Source: Mesotoga sp. UBA6090
GTDB lineage: Bacteria > Thermotogota > Thermotogae > Petrotogales > Kosmotogaceae
Length of the DNA stretch: 64,000 bases
Direction: 5' to 3'
Assembly (NCBI RefSeq): GCF_002435945.1
Contig: NZ_DIXC01000042.1
Coordinates: 43,676 to 107,675, forward strand
Part shown: positions 1 to 9,248 of the stretch, piece by piece
Layout: every line of letters begins with the position of its first letter
Position numbering within the stretch: the stretch's first letter is position 1
Program-made: the position numbers and the translations under genes
The notes under the pieces: model-generated
Told to the model about the DNA's origin: nothing
Databases searched by the model: none
The model's input: the letters and a program-made list of their open reading frames with translations, nothing else

Positions 1-614
<614 letters not shown>

Positions 615-629
615 AGGATTCTAAATGGG

Positions 630-657
630 CGGGTGGGTGATCAACCACCCGTTTCTT
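630..657 (+). terminator. Rho-independent terminator after nifJ
   Basis: A 7-bp GC-rich stem (CGGGTGG paired with CCACCCG) with an 8-base loop is followed by TTTCTT. It lies 16 bases after the nifJ stop and before the ribosome site of the next gene. Confidence 0.7.
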
Positions 658-706
658 GAAGAACGTACCAGTCACCTGTACTCAGATTTACTGAAGGAGG
701 TTTCAA

Positions 707-1216
707 ATGAACGCAATTGATTATGCATTGAAACTAGAAAAAGACGGTAAGGCTTATTACACGAAACAGGCTCAGTGCACGGAAGACATACAGCTTAAGA
801 AGCTGTTTGAAATGCTCGCAAATGATGAACAGAGGCATTATGAGATCATAAGTGGATTCAAAGACAAGAATTACGAGTACAGGGGCACTTATACTTTCAA
901 GACCACTAGAAATATGTTTTCTGAAATGCTCAATGATAAGAAATGCTTTGAGGTTGATGCTACGAATCTTGAAGCTTATGAGCATGCGGTTGAGATGGAA
1001 AAGGAAAGTGTGAAGCTTTATCTTGATCAGGCTAAGCTTACGGGTGAACCATCTGAGAAGGAGACACTCCTTAGATTAGCCGCGGAAGAAAACAAACATC
1101 AGATAATTCTTGAGAATCTTATGGATTTCATTAGAAAGGGTCTCGATTGGAGTGAATCCCCTGAATTCAGCCATCTTGAAGAATGGGATAAGTTCACCGA
1201 TTTAGACAAATATTGA
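707..1216 (+). CDS. Rubrerythrin-like ferritin-fold diiron protein
   Basis: A 169-residue four-helix-bundle protein with the paired diiron ligand pattern of rubrerythrins: Glu near residue 11, EQRH near residue 41, Glu near residue 97 and EENKH near residue 128. There is no C-terminal rubredoxin domain, so it is a short erythrin-type protein. Such proteins usually reduce peroxide or manage iron in anaerobes. The start ATG follows a strong GAAGGAGG site. It stands alone between two hairpins, so it is probably monocistronic. Placement next to an oxygen-sensitive oxidoreductase fits an oxidative-stress role, which is inference. Confidence 0.82.
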   Translation: MNAIDYALKLEKDGKAYYTKQAQCTEDIQLKKLFEMLANDEQRHYEIISGFKDKNYEYRGTYTFKTTRNMFSEMLNDKKCFEVDATNLEAYEHAVEMEKESVKLYLDQAKLTGEPSEKETLLRLAAEENKHQIILENLMDFIRKGLDWSESPEFSHLEEWDKFTDLDKY

Positions 1217-1238
1217 TTAGCATCAACTTGATAAAGTA

Positions 1239-1263
1239 AAGACCGGGACTAGGTCCCGGTCTT
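1239..1263 (+). terminator. Perfect hairpin after the rubrerythrin-like gene
   Basis: An 11-bp perfect stem (AAGACCGGGAC with GTCCCGGTCTT) with a 3-base loop lies 22 bases after the stop. No strong T-run follows, so its efficiency as a terminator is uncertain. Confidence 0.6.
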
Positions 1264-1373
1264 AGTAACTCAGGGGTAATCCATGTCGCCTTCGCTTGCC
1301 TTACATTCTAAAGGGGTTGTGCCTGTGGTTTCTCTGGTCTCTGATAATGAGACTTAACCCCGAAGAAAAAGGT

Positions 1374-2093
1374 TCAGTCAGATAGGATTTTTTCTGCGAG
1401 TTCTAGATCTTCAGGAGTGTTAACGCCCAGAAACTCCTCATCATTCTGCGTCTTAAAGCCGCATACAGACTTATTGTCACTCAATGCCAAAGAGACAAGA
1501 TCGGCAATATAAATTTCTCCGGTTTCACTATTTGGTACAAGTTTTTCAATGTAGTGTTCCACAATTTCCTTCCTGATAATTATTGGGCCTATATAGAATT
1601 CCCAGGGTGGAGGAAAGTCAGGAATCTTTCTCTCCTTAAAGGAGATCACATTGCCAGATTCGTCCCTCTCTACCAGGGCATATGGAAATCTTCTGTGTGT
1701 TACTCCAGAGAGAAAGGTGATATCACATTTTTTAATGTTGTGAAGGTCAGTCATAGCTTTCAAAGATTCCTCCCTAATGAGTATGAGGTCTGAATACATA
1801 ACGAGAATATCTGAGTTTTTAGGAATCAGATGAAGAGCCCTTTTCAAAGCGTCAGCAGTTCCTTTTGGGGAATCCTGATTTGCTAATAGAACATTGCTAT
1901 CAAGAACTTTCCTAAAATCACTTTCAAAATCGGGATTGATAACAACGATCGAAGTATTGCTATCACAGATTCGTTTGATTTTATTGAGTACGAGCACTAT
2001 CATTGATTCTCCTCTCACTTTGACAAGAGGCTTTGGTATTGAAGTTTTCAACCTTTTCCCCTTACCAGCAGCCAGAACTACTGGAACCAACAC
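1374..2093 (-). CDS. Sugar/nucleotidyltransferase (GlmU N-terminal type)
   Basis: A 239-residue NTP-transferase fold protein. The N-terminal signature LAAGKGKRLKTSIPKPLVKV is the nucleotide-binding loop and catalytic lysine region of sugar-1-phosphate nucleotidyltransferases. The DILVMYSD segment is the metal-binding aspartate region. It lacks the left-handed beta-helix acetyltransferase half of full GlmU, so it is the pyrophosphorylase domain alone, probably making a UDP- or NDP-sugar. The start is GTG at 2093 behind GGAGGG. Its exact sugar substrate cannot be read from the sequence. Confidence 0.8.
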   Translation of the reverse strand: MLVPVVLAAGKGKRLKTSIPKPLVKVRGESMIVLVLNKIKRICDSNTSIVVINPDFESDFRKVLDSNVLLANQDSPKGTADALKRALHLIPKNSDILVMYSDLILIREESLKAMTDLHNIKKCDITFLSGVTHRRFPYALVERDESGNVISFKERKIPDFPPPWEFYIGPIIIRKEIVEHYIEKLVPNSETGEIYIADLVSLALSDNKSVCGFKTQNDEEFLGVNTPEDLELAEKILSD

Positions 2094-2374
2094 GTTAATC
2101 CCTCCTCAAAAACAATGATAACATTTCAGCCGAACAAGATTATTAGGACTGTCTATTTTGATTCTAAAAAGACAAGCAGGACTGTTGATGACTCACAATA
2201 AGCATTAGATGCACAATGTCAAACAAAGAAAAATGCAAATCAGTTTTCTCGTCTAAGTGATCAAGTGTAGCTCAGTAAGACTACTGGAAAGTTCGATCGC
2301 ATAAAAAGGTGATATTTCAGCACCTTCTTTCGGGAAAGAAGAGCTATAATCATTACTTAAGGGAGGGTTTCCAT

Positions 2375-3019
2375 TTGGAGTATCTGGATCTATCCTTAAG
2401 ACTATTCTGTGCCCTCGTTGCGGGAGCATTGATTGGAGCCACGAGAGAGAGAATTTACAAGCCCGCTGGCCTTAGGACGCATTCACTAATTTGTGTTGGG
2501 GCCGCCTTCATAACGGTTCTTTCCACAACCGTATTCGTGACTGCCGAGCATGGTGACCCTGGGCGTGTTGCGGCACAAATCGTTTCTGGAATAGGATTTC
2601 TTGGAGCGGGAACGATATTGAAGAAGGGGTTTTCCGTTAAAGGCTTGACAACTGCTGCAACACTATGGGTAACCGCTGCCGTAGGTATGGGTTTCGGCAG
2701 TGGAGAATACTTGCTATCTGCAGTAGTTACTGTATTTGCATTGATGATTGTTCTCTTTCTCAAGAGAATAGAGCTTCTCATAGGGGGAAGGAATCTACCC
2801 AGGGTCCTAATTGTCGCGAACAACACTCAAGAGATGTCAAAGAAGGTTTCAGAATGGTTCATGGATAACGGATTGACAGTTGAGTCACTAGAAATCGACG
2901 AGGATGAAGAGAGCCTCAGTCTCTTGGTTGAAGTGAGTAAAGGTGATGCCATAAAAGTTAAGACCCTTATTGTTGGGCTTTCAGGACTGAAGGGCATTAG
3001 AAGTGCTGAGCTTCGTTAA
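2375..3019 (+). CDS. MgtC/SapB-family membrane protein
   Basis: A 214-residue protein with four or so N-terminal membrane segments and the MgtC signature GALIGATRER followed by AGLRTHSLICVGAAF, then GIGFLGAGTILK. The C-terminal ~70 residues are soluble and resemble the ACT-like tail of the family. MgtC proteins are linked to magnesium limitation and ATP homeostasis. An in-frame GTG at 2309 would add 22 residues, but the TTG at 2375 has a GGGAGGG ribosome site 7 bases upstream and places the first membrane helix at the N terminus, so 2375 is preferred. It ends 2 bases from the convergent lipoprotein gene. Confidence 0.85.
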   Translation: MEYLDLSLRLFCALVAGALIGATRERIYKPAGLRTHSLICVGAAFITVLSTTVFVTAEHGDPGRVAAQIVSGIGFLGAGTILKKGFSVKGLTTAATLWVTAAVGMGFGSGEYLLSAVVTVFALMIVLFLKRIELLIGGRNLPRVLIVANNTQEMSKKVSEWFMDNGLTVESLEIDEDEESLSLLVEVSKGDAIKVKTLIVGLSGLKGIRSAELR

Positions 3020-3021
3020 CT

Positions 3022-3555
3022 TCATTTTCTCGGACAAATGTGGTCTATCCAGAGTTCCTGACCTCCTATCGAAAAAGACGTAATTGTACCCTGAAGATTC
3101 AGTATTCCCTTAGGGCCGCTCACCCCTGTCAGAGTCACATTCACTCCGCCGATTATTTTTCCATTGATGTCGGAGAAGTCCTGTACATTTTCGAGAACTC
3201 CGTTTATCTCCACATTGATATTTCCGCCGTATTCTCCGTAATAGAGAATAAGGCCAGAGGGCTTGACAGGGAACTTAAAGGAAATAGTGATGTTGTTCAG
3301 ATTGACATCCTTACCAGCGTGCCCTGCCATGCCTGCATTCGTTACTGTCATTACTCCATTTGGAGTGGGAGTTCCATTGAACCAGAAGAATGGCTTCATT
3401 ACCATCTGTGTTGTTAGTTCAGAAAAGACATCACCATTATGATACTGTGTTCCAACAGTGAATCCCTCAAAGTCAACACATTTCAAGACCAGGTAACATC
3501 CAGAGAACAGAAGAAGTGTCGTCAATACAAGTGCTAAAATGACAATGCGTTTCAC
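3022..3555 (-). CDS. Small predicted lipoprotein of unknown function
   Basis: A 177-residue protein with a lipoprotein signal peptide: hydrophobic MKRIVILALVLTTLLLFSGC with a lipobox cysteine at position 20. The mature part is rich in Val, Gly and Asn (for example NNITISFKFPVKPSGLILYYG), suggesting a beta-sandwich. GTG start at 3555 behind GGGGGAGG. It has its own upstream region and is convergent with the MgtC-like gene. I do not recognise a functional family. Confidence 0.72.
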   Translation of the reverse strand: MKRIVILALVLTTLLLFSGCYLVLKCVDFEGFTVGTQYHNGDVFSELTTQMVMKPFFWFNGTPTPNGVMTVTNAGMAGHAGKDVNLNNITISFKFPVKPSGLILYYGEYGGNINVEINGVLENVQDFSDINGKIIGGVNVTLTGVSGPKGILNLQGTITSFSIGGQELWIDHICPRK

Positions 3556-4163
3556 AAAATCGCCTCCCCCGTAGAATTTGGCAGAAACTGGAGTGAGAAT
3601 ATGAGAAAGAATGGTTATGACCTGACAATTATATTCTTATGCTCTCTGAGATCAAAGAAGGTTAATGCCTGTGTCGGCCTAACTGCTTTGAACAGTTGCT
3701 TAATCTATCAAAATTCATTCCCAGACTTGCGAGTGAAGCTCGAAGAGTAACAAATAGAAACGTTGGTCATTTGCTTTCTTGAATCTGAAAGTATTTAGCT
3801 ACTGCCAATGCTAATATGAAGAAGCTAAGAATAGTCTATACCAATGATAGTGGAGACCAGGGGAAAGCAATCTGAGAACTTCTGAAGTCGTAGCCTCATG
3901 TAAAAGGATTCTGCTTTCAGCAGTTGAATGTGAATAGGATAGTGTTAGAGAAGATTGGTAAATACTACAAAGAAAAATAGCAAGATTATTCGGTCTCCGT
4001 TCTAGGGTCGAATAAGTGTCTTTCCTGTTTCAATGCTCTGAGGGGGAGGAGTTTTCGGTGATTCTATGGAGTGCAATTGCTAGACAAAAGACGGGGGGAA
4101 ACGGATTCGTAGTCTTCTTGTTAGGTGAGGTTGCGGCACGAGTCTTGAGGCAAGTGATGAGTA
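3556..4163. other. Gene-poor spacer with a possible decayed small ORF
   Basis: About 600 bases without a convincing gene. One frame from ATG 3816 to TAG 3978-3980 reads like protein (starting MKKLRIVYTNDSGDQGKAI) but carries an in-frame TGA and TAG. It could be a remnant of a small gene. No hairpin or repeat stands out. Confidence 0.35.
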
Positions 4164-5510
4164 TTGAGCTTCATTGAGAAGGATCTAGTTATAGTTGGTT
4201 CTGGAATATCGGGAATCCACGCAGCTTTGGCTGCATCGAGAAAAGGCCTCGAAGTGCTGCTTGTTGAAAGGAATGGTTCCGTTGGCGGCATTTCTACTGT
4301 AGGCCTTTGCAGTCCCTTTATGAGATTTTGGCTTGGGGGCGAATCTCTTGTTTCGGGGATTTTCGGCGAAATTCTGGTTGAGCTTCATGAGCGTGGGGGG
4401 ATCCTCAGAAACTCCTTCGATTCGGAGGCTCTGAAGATTGTCTTTCTGGAAAAGCTGAGAAAAGCAGGAGTTTCGCTTGTTCTTCATTCGCTACCTACAG
4501 AAGTCGTCTCCTCCGAGCGAATAATTGATGAAGTTAGTTTCATTTCCTCTTCGGGAGCCAAGTTCACTGCAAGAGCAAAGATGTTTCTCGATTCAACGGG
4601 GGACGCCTCGCTAGCTAAAATGGCAGGTGCCACTCTCTTCTCCGGTAATATGGAGGGTGCACACCAGGCTTCAACCCTGATGTTTACAATGAGCAACATC
4701 GACTTTGAGAGAATCAGAGAGGACGTCTGTCGTAGAAGAAGCAACTTCTTCAAATGGGTGAGACCCGATTCAAAGCCTCTTTCAGTAGCGGGCTACTTCG
4801 ATGAGATCGAAAAGGCTAGAAAGGGCGGATTCAACAATCTTAACGACTACTTTTTCTTTATAGAACTTCCCGGAGAAGACAGAGTATCCATAAATACAAC
4901 TCACTCGTTCGATAGAGATCCCGTTGATCCTTTTGAACTGGCGGAATCGGTCTTCGATTGTTATGAGCAGATCGATCAACTTGTTGCCTTTTCGAGGAAG
5001 TACGTTCAGGGATTCGAGAAGTCAAGAATTGAGAAGATTGCAGACGACATAGGAATTCGAGAGAGTAGAAGAGTGAAGGGGCTTTACGTTTTTACTGGAG
5101 AAGACGTTAGGTCGCACAGGAAATTCTCTGACGGTGTTGTCAAAGCAACATATGGAATAGATATCCATTCCTCTGAAACTCAAAAGATTACTCCGGAAGT
5201 TAAGGGCAGTGTTCCTCTCTATTCAGACTACTATGAGATTCCTTTAAGGGCACTCATCAGCAGCGACTTCGATAATTTATACACCGCAGGCAGATGTTTC
5301 TCAAGTGATTTTGAAGGTCAAAGCGCAGGAAGGATTATGCCGACGTCGGCCGGCATGGGACAGGTTATTGGAGTGGCCTCTGCGATTTCATTTGAAAGTG
5401 GCAGACCAATAAGAGAAATCTCCAGAGATGAAATTAGTAGAGAACTTGACAGAATCACTGATAGAAACTCAATCTTTTCTCTAGCAGACATTCTGAAAAT
5501 CAACTACTAA
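4164..5510 (+). CDS. FAD-dependent oxidoreductase (FAD_oxidored type)
   Basis: A 448-residue flavoprotein. The N terminus has the dinucleotide-binding motif IVGSGISGIHAALAASRKG and the acidic ERNGSVGG stretch that binds the FAD ribose. The C-terminal part has the family-typical second FAD contact: LYTAGRCFSSDFEGQSAGRI followed by a Met/Gly-rich helix. This layout matches FAD-dependent oxidoreductases of the succinate dehydrogenase/thiazole-synthase-like superfamily with unknown substrates. Start TTG at 4164 has only a weak upstream GAGG; no better in-frame start exists. It stands alone on this strand, so no pathway context is available. Confidence 0.8.
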   Translation: MSFIEKDLVIVGSGISGIHAALAASRKGLEVLLVERNGSVGGISTVGLCSPFMRFWLGGESLVSGIFGEILVELHERGGILRNSFDSEALKIVFLEKLRKAGVSLVLHSLPTEVVSSERIIDEVSFISSSGAKFTARAKMFLDSTGDASLAKMAGATLFSGNMEGAHQASTLMFTMSNIDFERIREDVCRRRSNFFKWVRPDSKPLSVAGYFDEIEKARKGGFNNLNDYFFFIELPGEDRVSINTTHSFDRDPVDPFELAESVFDCYEQIDQLVAFSRKYVQGFEKSRIEKIADDIGIRESRRVKGLYVFTGEDVRSHRKFSDGVVKATYGIDIHSSETQKITPEVKGSVPLYSDYYEIPLRALISSDFDNLYTAGRCFSSDFEGQSAGRIMPTSAGMGQVIGVASAISFESGRPIREISRDEISRELDRITDRNSIFSLADILKINY

Positions 5511-5819
5511 GACTGGACATGCTTGTTTGGATTTTGGGAGGCGCATTATAAGCGATTAGCAGATAAGGTTTTGGAAAAGGTGTAGAAGAGAACTTAGTCA
5601 GTGTTGCACCGGGTCCAAGCATTGTATGCAGTCTTTTCGGCTAAGAAAGAGCAGAGGTGAATTTTCCCGAGGAGAAGATGGCACGGCATTGATTAACAGA
5701 GTATCTCTTAATGTGAACATAAAATCCCGAGCATTGGAGGACAAGTGAGCACAGATTCCTGCGCCGATTATTCGTTTCAAGGAGGAGCATCTTTACTGGA
5801 TTGAATTTTGAGGTGTCAG
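5511..5819. other. Spacer with a coding-like remnant
   Basis: One plus-strand frame is open from 5566, with its first ATG at 5626, and runs to TGA 5809-5811. It reads as plausible protein (for example APIIRFKEEHLYWIEF at its end) but is interrupted by an in-frame TGA at 5746-5748. No ribosome site precedes the ATG. It may be the tail of a decayed gene; I do not recognise the family. Confidence 0.3.
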
Positions 5820-6638
5820 ATGAAGAGAGCGTTGGTTCTAGGTGGTGGCGGAGCAAAAGGAGTAGCACACGTTGGGGTTATTCGCGCACTTGAAGAGAAA
5901 GGGTTCGTTCCGGATCTCATCGTTGGAGTTAGTATTGGTGCGCTAGTCGGGGCGGGATATTCAATATTGGCTGATTCCAGTAGCCTCTGGGAAATTACGT
6001 TGAGGATCCACAGAAAGGCGGCCAGATGGCTATCATTAAGGAAATCAAGAGGGAATACATACTCGCCGATCTTCAATACGATCGCGTGTGCGTATTTGAA
6101 TGCCTTCGGAGCAGCGCTTCCCTCCGGGATATACTTCAGAACACTTAGGAAGCACTTAGGGGGGTACAGGTTCTCCGACACAAAAATCCCTTTTATATGT
6201 ACATCTACAATTATGAATTCCGCTAAACTCTGCGTTCATAATGAGGGAAGTATATACGAAGCTCTTAGAGCTTCAATGGCAATTCCTGGCTTATTCAAAC
6301 CTGAGGAGAAAGGAGACCTTAAACTTTCTGATGGCGGTATCCTAAGCAATCTTCCTGTAAGCGTCGCTAGAGAGGCCAATAGTACTTTCGTCGTTGCCGT
6401 AGATCTTTCTTCATCTAATAGGGTTACTTCCTTCAGCACTTCGAATTCAATATTGGGATTGATGGATGAATACAAAGCCGATTTGATTTTGCAGAGAGAA
6501 ATAGCTGCTGCAGACATTTTGATCTCTCCAGTTATGACCAGGAATATCGATTTGCTGGATTACTCATCCTGTATTGATGTCATGAATGAATCGTATGAAG
6601 AAACGCTCAAATGCGATCTGAATGGAGTGACACTTTGA
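5820..6638 (+). CDS. Patatin-like phospholipase
   Basis: A 272-residue serine lipase with all patatin landmarks: oxyanion loop GGGGAKG near residue 8, nucleophile elbow GVSIG near residue 38, the helix-following IPGLFKP, and the catalytic aspartate in SDGG. It belongs to the bacterial RssA/YchK-like group, which hydrolyses acyl lipids in the cytoplasm or at the membrane. ATG at 5820 is preferred over TTG 5808 because GAGGTG lies just upstream. Its stop overlaps the start of a degenerate paralogue (TTGA overlap at 6635), so the two are translationally coupled. Confidence 0.9.
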   Translation: MKRALVLGGGGAKGVAHVGVIRALEEKGFVPDLIVGVSIGALVGAGYSILADSSSLWEITLRIHRKAARWLSLRKSRGNTYSPIFNTIACAYLNAFGAALPSGIYFRTLRKHLGGYRFSDTKIPFICTSTIMNSAKLCVHNEGSIYEALRASMAIPGLFKPEEKGDLKLSDGGILSNLPVSVAREANSTFVVAVDLSSSNRVTSFSTSNSILGLMDEYKADLILQREIAAADILISPVMTRNIDLLDYSSCIDVMNESYEETLKCDLNGVTL

Positions 6639-7360
6639 AGATTCATGTCGGGGGATACGGTTTTCAGGGCCTTGCCGCTGTGGAACACATGAATAGTCTC
6701 GTTGGCAAGGGAGAGATTATACTTAACGGACTGGCCGGATATTATGCTGTGATTGCAGAAACGCTGGGAGAAAATGAGGGTATTGGCCGGTTATCTGAGT
6801 TCGTAAAAAGGTTCTTCAACACGCTGAGAGTAATGGATGGCTTTGCAGTCTCCACACCGATAGGGCTGCGACATAAGCTGCAAAAGCTTCGGCACTGCCG
6901 GATCTGGTCCAGACAAAATCATGTCTTTGAGAGCAATGTGAGGGATTTCTTTCTGAAAGGGGTTTCAGGAAATATTGATTTCAGTTCCGAGGTCTTTGAT
7001 CTTGAAGAACGGACGGTAAAACTTGTTTCAGGAATGGCCAGGGGAGTTGCAGCCTCATGCATTTCTTTCCCGGGTCTCTTCCCGCCTTATATGGGCAGAT
7101 ACGTTACCACTACATATCTTAGCCAGATTCCAGTATCCTTTATCTCGGACGGAGATACAGTCCTTGTCAACTTTAGGGAACCATCTTCCGGCAGGCTCAA
7201 AACAGCTTCAGATTTACTGTTTCAGGCGATGGAAATACGCTCGTTGAATTACGCCAGGGAGATGCTTTCACATTCTGAATGCCGCTTAGTAAGAGTTGCA
7301 AAGCGGGTTTGTTCGGACAATGTGTTAGGTTTTCTAGAGAAGTTGAGGAAGAGATTCTAG
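6635..7360 (+). CDS. Degenerate patatin paralogue (probable pseudoenzyme)
   Basis: A 241-residue protein whose landmarks align with the preceding patatin. GGYGFQG replaces GGGGAKG, NGLAGYYAV replaces GVSIGALVG (nucleophile serine lost), FPGLFPP matches IPGLFKP, and TTTYLSQIPV replaces SDGGILSNLPV (catalytic aspartate lost). It therefore keeps the fold-defining segments but lacks both catalytic residues. The TTG start overlaps the upstream TGA and has GGAGTG 7 bases before it, so it is coupled to the active enzyme. A regulatory or scaffolding partner role is inference. An alternative start is ATG 6611. Confidence 0.72.
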   Translation: MKIHVGGYGFQGLAAVEHMNSLVGKGEIILNGLAGYYAVIAETLGENEGIGRLSEFVKRFFNTLRVMDGFAVSTPIGLRHKLQKLRHCRIWSRQNHVFESNVRDFFLKGVSGNIDFSSEVFDLEERTVKLVSGMARGVAASCISFPGLFPPYMGRYVTTTYLSQIPVSFISDGDTVLVNFREPSSGRLKTASDLLFQAMEIRSLNYAREMLSHSECRLVRVAKRVCSDNVLGFLEKLRKRF

Positions 7361-7362
7361 TC

Positions 7363-7390
7363 TTGACAAGTGGTAGTATTAATATGTTAT
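7363..7390 (+). promoter_or_regulatory. Possible sigma-70 promoter before esterase
   Basis: TTGACA near 7363 is followed after about 16 bases by TGTTAT, a 4-of-6 match to the -10 consensus. It lies about 40 bases upstream of the esterase start. Confidence 0.35.
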
Positions 7391-7428
7391 TTGCTGTCAA
7401 AATCAAGAGGTGAATGGGGGGCAGCTAA

Positions 7429-8367
7429 GTGTTCAAAACAATGGTGATAATCGGTACTCTTCTGGCCATGGGATTCTACCTCGTCAGTGGCACGAAAAAG
7501 GGAGTAGATGAGATTATAACGATGGAGTATGACGGCAGAACGAGGCAGAGCATAGTTCATTTACCTCCGACAATCAAAGACGAGAAGTTACCGGTAGTCT
7601 TTGTTTTTCATGGTCTCTTTGGCAATAGTAACTACACAAGGAATACATACGGAATAACGGAAGTTGCTGACAAAGAGGGTTTCATTTCAGTCTATCCTGA
7701 GGGGACGGGCCCTCTGAACAGCGTTTTCTTGAGCTGGAATTCGGGTTTCTGTTGCGGATACGCTATGGAAAACAATGTTGATGATGTCTCGTATATTTAT
7801 GAGCTGGTTGGCGAAATAAAAAACATTTATCCCATTGACGAGGCTAGAATCTATCTTGTCGGTCTTTCCAATGGAGGTATGATTGTCTACAGGCTTATGT
7901 CACGCTATCCAGAGCTATTTGCAGCATGTGCAATTGTCTCTTCTTCTCCGGCGGGCGGAACTGATGAAAATGCAGTTGTTATGATAAACCCTCCGGATAG
8001 GGAAGTTCCGCTGATAGTGTTCCATGGGATGAAAGATCCTATAATACCATTTGAGGGAGGTTTTTCTAGCAGCTCGGAAGCCAACGGAATGTATTTCCCC
8101 CCGGTAGAAGAATCTGTGGAATTTTGGGCAACCAAGATGGGAGCAAGTACCGTACAGGAGACACAACAGGAAAATGGACTGGTTATACTGAAAGAGTACA
8201 CCGGGAAAGACGAGAGGAGTCTTGTCCATTTCTACATGCTAACTGACGGTGATCACACCTGGCCGGGAAGAGAAAAGGGGATCGACTCTCTCAGCAGTTC
8301 CTCCAATGCAAGCATAAAAGCTAGTGAAATGATCTGGGAGTTTTTTGAAGCCAAGCACCTAGAATGA
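7429..8367 (+). CDS. Secreted/anchored PHB-depolymerase-like esterase
   Basis: A 312-residue alpha/beta hydrolase of the LpqC/polyhydroxybutyrate depolymerase type. The first ~20 residues form a membrane anchor or signal sequence. Landmarks are oxyanion FVFHGLFGNSN, nucleophile elbow GLSNGGM, acid HGMKDPIIPF and histidine DGDHTWPG. Such enzymes hydrolyse ester bonds in polyesters or feruloyl/acetyl esters outside the membrane. GTG start at 7429 with a G-rich ribosome site. Its end overlaps the convergent methyltransferase gene by 9 bases. Substrate is not determinable here. Confidence 0.82.
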   Translation: MFKTMVIIGTLLAMGFYLVSGTKKGVDEIITMEYDGRTRQSIVHLPPTIKDEKLPVVFVFHGLFGNSNYTRNTYGITEVADKEGFISVYPEGTGPLNSVFLSWNSGFCCGYAMENNVDDVSYIYELVGEIKNIYPIDEARIYLVGLSNGGMIVYRLMSRYPELFAACAIVSSSPAGGTDENAVVMINPPDREVPLIVFHGMKDPIIPFEGGFSSSSEANGMYFPPVEESVEFWATKMGASTVQETQQENGLVILKEYTGKDERSLVHFYMLTDGDHTWPGREKGIDSLSSSSNASIKASEMIWEFFEAKHLE

Positions 8368-9162
8368 TTTCTTATGCACTTCTAGGTGATACCATCTTAC
8401 ATAGCCAACTCCTGGTTCCTGAAACTTTCCCCATCTAAATCCTCTTTTTATAAGAAACTGGTGAATCTCATTATCCGAATCACTGTTGCCAGGAAAGAGA
8501 ACAATATCTCCGCCATTCCTAGTAACTCTGTGCATCTCACAGAATTCATCTTCAATGAAATCTCCAAAAACGTGGCCCGAGATGACAACATCCGCGAAGT
8601 CTTTCTCAAAGGGAATCTCCTCTATCAAGCCATCAACAACAAAGAAATTGCTTAATCCTTTTACTTTCGCCCTTTTTTTCAAGTACTCCCTCAAAGTTCT
8701 CATCGGCTCAACTGCGTAAACGACTGATGCTTCCTCGTTCACCGCAACGAATGACAGCCTGCCAGTACCCGCCCCCAAATCAACAACTCTCTTGCCACTG
8801 AATTCAACCAAGTCTGTCAGTAATTTGTCATCCCACTCCGTGAATTCGAGAGAGTCGTATACAGATGGATCGACAATGTATACAACCCAGTCATTCGAAT
8901 TCTTCAATACTTCTAGTTCTGCTTTTCTGATCTCTTCTCTAGATAGGTTTTCCGAGGTTTCATTCACCATTCTTTCGAATATCTCCGCGCCGTCAGGTAG
9001 AACCGTCTTGAAATACCAGAGGATTTCGGGATTGATCTTTAGAACTATTGCCAGAGATTGTTGGCATGAATGGTTTCTCGCAAAATGGGAGATATTGTGC
9101 TTTTCCAGCAGTAGAAGAGTCTTGATGTCAATGTTTGTAACATCGATCCAGTTCAGTGACAA
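8359..9162 (-). CDS. Class I SAM-dependent methyltransferase
   Basis: A 267-residue protein with a Rossmann methyltransferase core starting about residue 125: motif I VVDLGAGTGRLSFVA, the acidic loop VYAVEPM that binds SAM ribose, and motif IV region FADVVISGHVFGD. The ~120-residue N-terminal extension is helical and unassigned. Start TTG at 9162 with TGGAGCG upstream. Substrate unknown; the short domain after motif IV and the HVFGD segment suggest a small-molecule methylase, which is weak inference. Confidence 0.78.
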   Translation of the reverse strand: MSLNWIDVTNIDIKTLLLLEKHNISHFARNHSCQQSLAIVLKINPEILWYFKTVLPDGAEIFERMVNETSENLSREEIRKAELEVLKNSNDWVVYIVDPSVYDSLEFTEWDDKLLTDLVEFSGKRVVDLGAGTGRLSFVAVNEEASVVYAVEPMRTLREYLKKRAKVKGLSNFFVVDGLIEEIPFEKDFADVVISGHVFGDFIEDEFCEMHRVTRNGGDIVLFPGNSDSDNEIHQFLIKRGFRWGKFQEPGVGYVRWYHLEVHKKSF

Positions 9163-9248
9163 GAAAATCGCTCCAGTGGATGAATTCTATTATGCATTAT
9201 ATCATGATAAAATCTGGATTATCTTTGGTCTTGTTGACGGGAGTCTTT

